A stretch of 11,310 bases of DNA, from positions 1-11,310 of the forward strand of contig JAQVAR010000020.1 of assembly GCA_028690725.1 (NCBI GenBank), written 5' to 3'. Below the pieces are notes generated by a model. It searched no databases and was not told the DNA's origin. It was given only the letters and a program-made list of their open reading frames with translations. This document shows positions 6,758-11,310 of this stretch, in pieces. Both the position numbers and the translations under genes were made by a program. Origin of the DNA: Candidatus Iainarchaeum sp. (GTDB taxonomy: Archaea > Iainarchaeota > Iainarchaeia > Iainarchaeales > JAAZKV01). The stretch's first letter is position 1; every line of letters starts with the position of its first letter.

Positions 6758-8355
6758 AAATTTTAAAAAATTGGAGAATTATATTACTAATCGTTTCTCT
6801 ACTCATAGCAATTTTTTCTATTTTAACAATGGGTTTGCCATTAGGACTTGATTTTGGTGGCGGAACTTATTTTGAAATAGAATTACAAGAAGTAGTTTCT
6901 CAAGAAGAAATTTCTAGAATTGCAAATATTATTTCTTTAAGAATAGACCCTTCTGGTTTAAAAGATTTTACTATTTTACCGGTTGGGGGGCAATTTATTA
7001 TAATACAAATGTCAGAAACTGACCCTAGCGAATTAGAAAAAATAGAAACAAGAATTAAACAACAAGGAAAATTTGAAGCAAATTTAGACGGAAAAATAAT
7101 TTTTACTGGTGACGAAATAAGAAAAGTATTAAGAGGAGATAATTCTTTCGGAGTTTACAAAATAGGAACTAATTCGTTTGAATGGAGTTTACCTTTTATT
7201 CTTAATGAAACTGCAACTCAAAGGTTTACTCAAGAAACTTTTCACAAATGTTCAGCAACGGGTCTTGATCCAAGTGGAAAACAAGAATATGATTGTGAGA
7301 AAACAATTTTCTTTTTAGACAAACCAGACGCATTAATTATTATTAGCGAGGATTATTATGAAAATGATTCACAACAATTTTTCGCAGGTAACAAAATATT
7401 AAACATTCCTGCACAAACAGAAATTGATGAAGTAATAGAAGATTCAATATTAGATTTTATTATTTATGATGGCAATTTAAACATAGCATTGTTAGAAAAA
7501 TATTTTGAAAAAACAAAAAAAGCTATTATTTCTGATGATATTGGAAATGAAGTTGTTGTTGAGTTGGAAAAAATTGGTTTTGAAGTAATTGTAGAAGAGG
7601 CAGATTCTCCTTGGACATGGAATGTTTTAAATGCAAAACAAATAATTGGTTTAACACCAAGCATTACAAATGAAGCTGTTGTTGATATTAGTCAAGCAAA
7701 ACAATTTTCTACATTAAGAATTAGTGGTCAAAGAGCAAGTGCTGAAGAAGCATTTGATGATTTGGACGAACTAGCAATTTTGCTTGAATCTGGTTCACTG
7801 CCAACCCCAGTAAAAAGTATTTCAAAAGAAATTATTTCACCATCATTAGGAGAAGCTTTTCTTTCAAACATATTAATAATGGCAATAATAGCTTTTCTGA
7901 TGGTTGGGCTAGTAATAATTATTAGATATAAAATAATAGCTTTAGCAGTACCAATTTTTATCATTGGATTAATTGAAATAATTTTGTTACTTGGCTTTAT
8001 TGCTTGGGTTCAAAGGCCATTAGATTTAGCAGCATTTGTAGGAATAATCGCTGCAATAGGAACTGGTGTTGACTCAGAAGTAGTTATTACTGATGAAATA
8101 CTTGGAAGAGGAAAAGGAGTAAAAGAATCTTTAATAAAAAGAGTTAAATCAGCATTATTTATAATAATGACTTCTGCTTTTACAATGATTGGTGTCATGG
8201 GACCAATAATTTTGTTCAGATCATCATTACTTGGTTTAGATAAATTATATGGTTTTGCAATGGTAGCAATAGTTGGTGGTCTAATAGGTGTTTTTATAAC
8301 AAGACCAGCATTTACAAAGATAATAGAAACAATAGTTGAAAGATTAGAAAAATAA
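6754..8355 (+). CDS. secD: Protein translocase subunit SecD
   Basis: Partner of SecF in the Sec auxiliary complex, 533 residues. Segment 1 spans about 8-28, followed by GLPLGLDFGGGTYFEI (27-42), the archaeal form of the SecD D1 motif. Residues 45-365 form the large outer domain, containing LRIDPSGLKD (62-71), NVLNAKQIIGLTPSIT (290-305) and the conserved ESGSLPTPVKSI stretch (345-356). Five more membrane segments follow at about 370-392, 395-417, 422-445, 467-487 and 495-517. The segment-4 signature AAIGTGVDSEVVITDEILGR (433-452) holds the conserved acidic residues D440 and D447. Two cysteines in the outer domain (C166, C181) could form a disulfide. It ends three bases before the stop of the convergent archaeosortase gene, with no room for a separate terminator. 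Confidence 0.95.
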   Translation: MKILKNWRIILLIVSLLIAIFSILTMGLPLGLDFGGGTYFEIELQEVVSQEEISRIANIISLRIDPSGLKDFTILPVGGQFIIIQMSETDPSELEKIETRIKQQGKFEANLDGKIIFTGDEIRKVLRGDNSFGVYKIGTNSFEWSLPFILNETATQRFTQETFHKCSATGLDPSGKQEYDCEKTIFFLDKPDALIIISEDYYENDSQQFFAGNKILNIPAQTEIDEVIEDSILDFIIYDGNLNIALLEKYFEKTKKAIISDDIGNEVVVELEKIGFEVIVEEADSPWTWNVLNAKQIIGLTPSITNEAVVDISQAKQFSTLRISGQRASAEEAFDDLDELAILLESGSLPTPVKSISKEIISPSLGEAFLSNILIMAIIAFLMVGLVIIIRYKIIALAVPIFIIGLIEIILLLGFIAWVQRPLDLAAFVGIIAAIGTGVDSEVVITDEILGRGKGVKESLIKRVKSALFIIMTSAFTMIGVMGPIILFRSSLLGLDKLYGFAMVAIVGGLIGVFITRPAFTKIIETIVERLEK

Positions 8356-8358
8356 ATA

Positions 8359-8850
8359 TTATAATAATTCAGAAAAATCTTTTATTTTGAACGTATTTTT
8401 CAATCCAAAATACCATATTAATAACACAATAACACTCATAAAAAACCAAGTTAATACATGAATTAATTCAGCATCAAAACCAATATTTGCAGAAATTAAA
8501 ACAATCATTATTCTTGGTATATTGGCTAATAATAAAATTAATGAACCAAAAACAAAAAGTTTTGTTTTTTTAAACAAATCAATATTTTTTAAAGAAAATG
8601 TTATTCCTGCTAGAATAGCAATACTAACTAAACCCGTACAAGAGTTATCAACTACAAATTTTGTTCCGTTAATAAAAATAATATTACCTTCACTCAAAAA
8701 ACCAAGATATGATGATGAAATAAAGGCTAAAAAAGAATTATAAAAAGAAAGATTACTAACAAGTATAAACAATTCGATTACAAAAAATATTATAAAAAAC
8801 TTTAATAAAAAAATTGTTTTTTTATTAGAAAAAATTTTTGAATAATTCAA
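8359..8850 (-). CDS. Small archaeosortase/exosortase-family transpeptidase
   Basis: Predicted membrane cysteine protease/transpeptidase of the exosortase-archaeosortase superfamily, which cuts a C-terminal sorting signal from exported proteins and in archaea passes the new end to a lipid. The family triad is in order: NSCTGLVSIAILAG (C71), LLLANIPRIMIVLI (R113) and LIHVLTWFFMS (H131). The protein is only 163 residues; hydrophobic segments lie at about 13-33, 72-88, 98-118 and 131-150, with a possible further one at 38-52. The start is TTG at 8850, chosen because GGTGATC (8855-8861) sits four bases before it. It follows CDP-archaeol synthase by six bases and ends the operon. No C-terminal sorting-signal substrate is visible in the window. 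I cannot assign it to a numbered Art subfamily. Confidence 0.85.
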   Translation of the reverse strand: MNYSKIFSNKKTIFLLKFFIIFFVIELFILVSNLSFYNSFLAFISSSYLGFLSEGNIIFINGTKFVVDNSCTGLVSIAILAGITFSLKNIDLFKKTKLFVFGSLILLLANIPRIMIVLISANIGFDAELIHVLTWFFMSVIVLLIWYFGLKNTFKIKDFSELL

Positions 8851-8854
8851 ATTA

Positions 8855-8861
8855 GATCACC
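8855..8861 (-). promoter_or_regulatory. Strong ribosome binding site deciding the archaeosortase TTG start
   Basis: GGTGATC is a seven-base match to the complement of the archaeal 16S tail. It overlaps the TGA stop of the CDP-archaeol synthase gene and lies four bases before TTG 8850. It supports both the non-ATG start and coupled translation. Confidence 0.8.
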
Positions 8862-9369
8862 AAGGAACTTTTTTTAAACCAAGTTTAAAAGCAATTATAT
8901 TTGTTATTGAGTGAACAAAAATTGTTGCGAATAACAATATTATAATTACTTCTAATTTTGGCATTAATATTAAAAAACTAAAAATTAATCCACCAATAAT
9001 AAAATCAATTTGATCAAATATAATACATTTTTGACCACTTTTAAAACCAAACCTTCTTTTAAAAAAACTTTCACAAATATCTCCAATAATCGCTCCAAAC
9101 GATAAAAAAAATGATAACAATAAATAATTTGGAATTATTAAAAAGACATTTGGATAGATAAATGAAAAAACAAAACCAGCAATAGAACCAAAAAAAATTC
9201 CTGATAACGTTCCTAAAATTGTTTTTCCTTTACCAAGTATTCTTTCACCACCAACCTTTTTTCCAAAATCAAGTGGTATTTTTCCATGAACTATTATTGG
9301 AGAAGCATTTGCAAAATAAAGTGGAACAACATAAGCAAATATTATAATTATTAATTCTAAATCAATCAT
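8857..9369 (-). CDS. carS: CDP-archaeol synthase
   Basis: CTP:unsaturated-archaeol cytidylyltransferase, an integral membrane enzyme making the CDP-activated lipid that is the precursor of archaeal phospholipids. With the chosen start it has 170 residues, the usual size. Motifs: YFANASPIIVHG (18-29), IPLDFGKK (31-38), RILGKGKTILGTLSG (43-57), GAIIGDICESFFKRR (92-106), GFKSGQ (108-113), FDQIDF (118-123). About five hydrophobic segments are visible: 3-20, 50-70, 73-98, 121-136 and 139-160. The frame is open upstream to 9441, but that would overlap the preceding gene by 55 bases and add 24 residues the family lacks. ATG 9369 begins right before the conserved region, 17 bases after the preceding stop, with GTGTGGT as a weak ribosome binding site. 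The next gene is the archaeosortase, six bases on. Confidence 0.93.
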   Translation of the reverse strand: MIDLELIIIIFAYVVPLYFANASPIIVHGKIPLDFGKKVGGERILGKGKTILGTLSGIFFGSIAGFVFSFIYPNVFLIIPNYLLLSFFLSFGAIIGDICESFFKRRFGFKSGQKCIIFDQIDFIIGGLIFSFLILMPKLEVIIILLFATIFVHSITNIIAFKLGLKKVPW

Positions 9370-9386
9370 CAAACCACACAACAAAA

Positions 9387-10091
9387 TTAAACTAATAAGA
9401 TTATTCCAAAAAGCAAAGCAAATAATGCTCCTGAAGAACAACCTATTAAATTTACGTGAGTATTATTTAAAACTTTTTTTGTTTCAAAAACAGCACCAAA
9501 TAACGAATCAACAATGGTCCCTATTAGGCCAGCAAAAATTATTATTAACATTAAAAAAAAGTTTTGGTAAAAAGAAAAATAAATTAATGAAATAATTATT
9601 GAACCAAAAAAAGCTGCTATAAAACCAAGCAAAGTTACACCACCATCAACCCCCCTTGAAACTTTTTTCAAAGTGGTTATTAGTATTGGTTTTCTTTTTG
9701 AATAATAACCAATTTCAGAAGAAAGAGTATCCGCTAAAGCAGCAGAAATTGCACCAAAAAAACCTAATTCTAAAATTAAACTATGCTCTGGGTAAATTAT
9801 TATTAATGATAACACAAATAATGCTGGTAAAGAATTACCAACAACGTTCCATATCCCCCTTTTTTCATGTTTTTTTGTTGGGTAATTACTCGCAATTTCA
9901 CCAATAATAAAAAAAGCTACTACTGCAAAAAAACGTAACATCGTTGTTTCTCCAGGACCATAAGTTATTGCTGCTAAACCAACAGCATTAGCAATAAGTA
10001 TTCCCTCAAAACTTAAAAGATTTTTTTTAAATGAAAAAATAGAAAAAATTAATAAGAAAAAAAGTATTAGTATTAATTCTAAAAAATCCAT
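9387..10091 (-). CDS. DUF92 membrane protein (VTE6/TMEM19 family, possible isoprenyl-phosphate kinase)
   Basis: Multi-pass membrane protein of the DUF92 family, 234 residues. Characterised relatives in plants and cyanobacteria (VTE6) convert phytyl phosphate to phytyl diphosphate; the archaeal substrate is unknown. Family motifs: KRGIWNVVGNSLPAL (77-91), GFFGAISAALADTLSSEIG (110-128), KVSRGVDGGVTLLG (143-156), GLIGTIVDSLFGA (188-200) and NLIGCSSGAL (214-223). Hydrophobic segments lie at about 3-20, 28-44, 50-66, 83-99, 105-121, 150-170, 176-198 and 217-233. The ATG at 10091 has AAGGA upstream and lies 14 bases after S3Ae. Its place directly before CDP-archaeol synthase supports a role in isoprenoid lipid supply, such as phosphorylating geranylgeranyl phosphate. 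That activity is inference. Confidence 0.88.
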   Translation of the reverse strand: MDFLELILILFFLLIFSIFSFKKNLLSFEGILIANAVGLAAITYGPGETTMLRFFAVVAFFIIGEIASNYPTKKHEKRGIWNVVGNSLPALFVLSLIIIYPEHSLILELGFFGAISAALADTLSSEIGYYSKRKPILITTLKKVSRGVDGGVTLLGFIAAFFGSIIISLIYFSFYQNFFLMLIIIFAGLIGTIVDSLFGAVFETKKVLNNTHVNLIGCSSGALFALLFGIILLV

Positions 10092-10105
10092 AATATAATT
10101 TCCTT

Positions 10106-10693
10106 CTACTTTGATTCAGTAAAAGTTGCTTTGAAAGCAATTACTTTTTTAATCATACAAATTTTTTCAGCATCCCTAGCAACAACGCTAGTCATTTTTC
10201 CCATAATCAATTCTTTAATAACATCTTCAAAATCCTTTCCTTTGAATTCTAATAATTTGTTTTTCATTAATTTATTAATACCTTTTTTTTGTTCATTAGT
10301 GGCTTTTCTAACAGTAATTGTTACTAAAGTTATTCTTGCGTCACCACCAATAACAGGAATTTTTTCAGCAACCATTACTTTGCTATTACCTCGTCTAATT
10401 AATCTTCCCAAAGATGATTTTGAACGTTCAAATTTTGAAACAATAGTATTAATATTTTGTCCTTGAACATCAGAAGTTTTAAAATAAATTATTGTATCTC
10501 TTTTTGTTCTTTGACCAGTTAATCTATCAAGAGTAATTCTTAAAGTTCTCCCAATCAAATTTATTGGTTTTTCAGCAGGAGTTTCAGCCAATATCTTACT
10601 ATCAAATAACTTAGAAGCTTTTATTAAAAACCATTTCTTTTTTTTCCATTTGTCAACAGTTTTTCTTCTTGAACTAGTATTTTTTTCAGCCAT
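10106..10693 (-). CDS. 30S ribosomal protein S3Ae (eS1)
   Basis: Archaeal/eukaryotic small-subunit protein eS1 (S3Ae), 195 residues with the chosen start. Family features: a basic N-terminus, then DKWKKKKWFLIKASKLFD (14-31), ILAETPAEKPINLIGRTL (34-51), FKTSDVQGQNINT (71-83), LGRLIRRGNSKV (95-106) and TVRKATNEQKKGINKLM (127-143). Helices fill the C-terminal third. An upstream in-frame GTG at 10702 would add three residues, but ATG 10693 is preferred because GTGAT (10697-10701) sits four bases before it. That ribosome binding site overlaps the stop of the preceding 31-codon ORF, which favours coupled translation. It belongs to the S15 operon and is followed by lipid genes. Confidence 0.95.
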   Translation of the reverse strand: MAEKNTSSRRKTVDKWKKKKWFLIKASKLFDSKILAETPAEKPINLIGRTLRITLDRLTGQRTKRDTIIYFKTSDVQGQNINTIVSKFERSKSSLGRLIRRGNSKVMVAEKIPVIGGDARITLVTITVRKATNEQKKGINKLMKNKLLEFKGKDFEDVIKELIMGKMTSVVARDAEKICMIKKVIAFKATFTESK

Positions 10694-10696
10694 AAA

Positions 10697-10701
10697 AATC
10701 A
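10697..10701 (-). promoter_or_regulatory. Ribosome binding site deciding the S3Ae start
   Basis: GTGAT lies four bases before ATG 10693 and overlaps the TGA of the upstream micro-ORF. It favours ATG 10693 over the in-frame GTG at 10702. Confidence 0.65.
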
Positions 10702-10794
10702 CTTTAATAATCCATCAACTTTTTCTAAAGAATCAAAGCCTTTACTCTTAAAAATCAATTCATTCCCTCTTTTTAATTCAACAAAAACTTCCAT
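10699..10794 (-). CDS. 31-residue micro-ORF between S15 and S3Ae
   Basis: ATG 10794 shares its first base with the S15 stop (TAATG), and GGTGA (10799-10803) lies four bases before it. Its TGA (10699-10701) falls inside the S3Ae ribosome binding site. The peptide begins MEVFVELKRGNELIFKSKG and continues FDSLEKVDGLLK, which looks like two short strands and a helix. The tight coupling at both ends argues that it is translated. In many euryarchaea this slot holds other genes (RecJ-like nuclease, KEOPS subunit Pcc1), but I see no Pcc1 motif here and the peptide is far too short. It may be a new micro-protein, a remnant, or only a device that carries ribosomes from S15 to S3Ae. Confidence 0.65.
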   Translation of the reverse strand: MEVFVELKRGNELIFKSKGFDSLEKVDGLLK

Positions 10795-11198
10795 TATTTC
10801 ACCAACAATGCAGCACTTTCAGAAGTATATTTCCAACCCAAAGGCAATTTTCCTTTTTTAATATAATATTTACTCAAATTTCTTATTTTTGAAACTGTTA
10901 ATTCATAACCCCTTTTAGCTGAATCATCTTTTTTATTTTTATTCAAATGATTGTTTAAAGAAACACTTTTTTTTATTAAATTCAACAAGTCTTCTGGGAT
11001 ATCCCCAATTAATTTATTTTCTGAAAGAATTTGTTGCAAATGTTTTCCAGTAGATTCTCTAACATTTTTAATACCATTTTCGTCTCTTAAAATTAAACCA
11101 ATTTTACTTGGTGAATGCCCAGCATTTGCCAAAGAAACAATTATTTCTTCAATTTCTTGCTTTGATAAAGCATTTGTTTTTACAACTTTTTTAACCAT
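10794..11198 (-). CDS. 30S ribosomal protein S15 (uS15)
   Basis: Primary-binding small-subunit protein uS15 (archaeal S15/eukaryotic S13 type), 134 residues. Family motifs: EIEEIIVSLANAGHSPSKIG (15-34), LILRDENGIKNVREST (35-50), IPEDLLNLIKKSVSLNNHL (67-85), NKKDDSAKRGYELTVSKIRN (88-107), LSKYYIKKGKLPLGWKY (108-124). The usual archaeal N-terminal extension (MHSRRKGKSGS-like, about 15-20 residues) is missing. This is not a start-choice error, since a stop codon lies immediately before ATG 11198. GTGAT (11203-11207) is the ribosome binding site. It is the first gene of a six-gene unit running through S3Ae to the archaeosortase. Confidence 0.96.
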   Translation of the reverse strand: MVKKVVKTNALSKQEIEEIIVSLANAGHSPSKIGLILRDENGIKNVRESTGKHLQQILSENKLIGDIPEDLLNLIKKSVSLNNHLNKNKKDDSAKRGYELTVSKIRNLSKYYIKKGKLPLGWKYTSESAALLVK

Positions 11199-11202
11199 TT
11201 AA

Positions 11203-11207
11203 ATCAC
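11203..11207 (-). promoter_or_regulatory. Ribosome binding site of S15
   Basis: GTGAT lies four bases before ATG 11198. The leader hairpin ends only five bases upstream of it. Confidence 0.65.
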
Positions 11208-11211
11208 TTAA

Positions 11212-11239
11212 CCTTTCCAACCACACTGGCTTGGAAAAG
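11212..11239 (-). promoter_or_regulatory. Stem-loop in the S15 leader, candidate autoregulatory element
   Basis: On the minus strand CTTTTCCAA pairs with TTGGAAAGG: nine base pairs with one U.G wobble beside the closing C-G pair. The 10-base loop can add a three-pair CCA/TGG stem over a GTG loop. It is the most GC-rich piece of an otherwise AT-rich intergenic region and stands directly before the S15 ribosome binding site. The pairing is visible; regulation by S15 is inference. Confidence 0.5.
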
Positions 11240-11246
11240 AACACTA

Positions 11247-11286
11247 AAATTATAATATAATTACTGAAAAAGAAGCTTTATAAATC
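11247..11286 (-). promoter_or_regulatory. Promoter region of the S15 operon with two TATA candidates
   Basis: A proximal AT element (minus strand ATTATATTATAATTTT, 11247-11262) would start transcription near 11230, giving a leader of about 30 bases and cutting through the hairpin. A distal TTTATAAA (11277-11284) would start it near 11256, giving a leader of about 58 bases with the whole hairpin. TTTATAAA is palindromic and could also serve a plus-strand gene outside the window. The rest of 11199-11310 holds no gene that I can see. Confidence 0.45.
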
Positions 11287-11310
11287 TAATTATAATACTT
11301 GAATTAAATA

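Noticed and set aside
9370..9441. 24-residue upstream extension of CDP-archaeol synthase
   Set aside because: It would overlap the DUF92 gene by 55 bases and adds residues the family does not have. ATG 9369 starts at the conserved region.
10694..10702. GTG start of S3Ae three codons upstream
   Set aside because: The GTGAT ribosome binding site would overlap that start codon, whereas it is well placed for ATG 10693.
10699..10794. Micro-ORF as a KEOPS Pcc1 gene
   Set aside because: The position suggested Pcc1, but 31 residues is less than half the family length and no Pcc1 motif is visible.
11199..11310. tRNA or small RNA gene in the right-end gap
   Set aside because: No cloverleaf, CCA end, or convincing C and D boxes. 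The only structure is the S15 leader hairpin.

Overview
The window is AT-rich, gene-dense DNA from an archaeon. The archaeal calls rest on both subunits of family-D DNA polymerase (DP1, DP2), CDP-archaeol synthase, archaeal-type ribosomal proteins S15 and S3Ae, UPF0147, NOG1, TATA-box promoters and GGTGA ribosome binding sites. The very low GC, compact genes, a shortened S15 and several unrecognised small basic proteins fit a DPANN lineage (Woese-/Pace-/Nanoarchaeota-like). That placement is inference; no rRNA gene is present to settle it.

There are four transcription units. (1) Minus strand, 1-3545: UPF0147, DP1 (small subunit, GTG start), then DP2 (large subunit, 4-base ATGA overlap). DP2 leaves the window at base 1, so only its first 588 residues are visible and its polymerase active site is not. 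(2) Plus strand, 3706-4113: an unrecognised 135-residue basic protein behind an apparently leaderless promoter, divergent from unit 1. It converges on (3), minus strand 4162-5657: an unrecognised Lys/Arg-rich coiled-coil protein coupled by a 4-base GTGA overlap to NOG1, a large-subunit assembly GTPase. (4) Plus strand, 5720-8355: secF-secD, overlapping by ATGA. This is divergent from unit 3 and convergent, with a 3-base gap, on the last operon.

The last operon (minus strand, 8359-11198) is the most interesting part. In transcription order it holds S15, a 31-codon micro-ORF, S3Ae, a DUF92 membrane protein (VTE6/TMEM19 family of isoprenyl-phosphate kinases), CDP-archaeol synthase (CarS) and a small archaeosortase with a Cys-Arg-His triad and a TTG start. 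Putting an archaeosortase directly behind the enzyme that activates archaeol suggests a link between C-terminal protein processing and lipid anchoring. That fits the known dependence of haloarchaeal ArtA processing on archaeal phospholipid synthesis, though here the link is inferred from gene order. SecDF next door serves the export step such substrates would need.

Other points: DP1 carries two active-site substitutions that both fall on the same metal site. The S15 leader holds a strong hairpin just upstream of the ribosome binding site, a candidate autoregulatory element. Two intergenic regions share the exact 10-mer TAAGGTTAAG and a third carries nine of its bases. No tRNA, rRNA, CRISPR array or mobile element was seen. 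Intergenic gaps are all under 165 bases.
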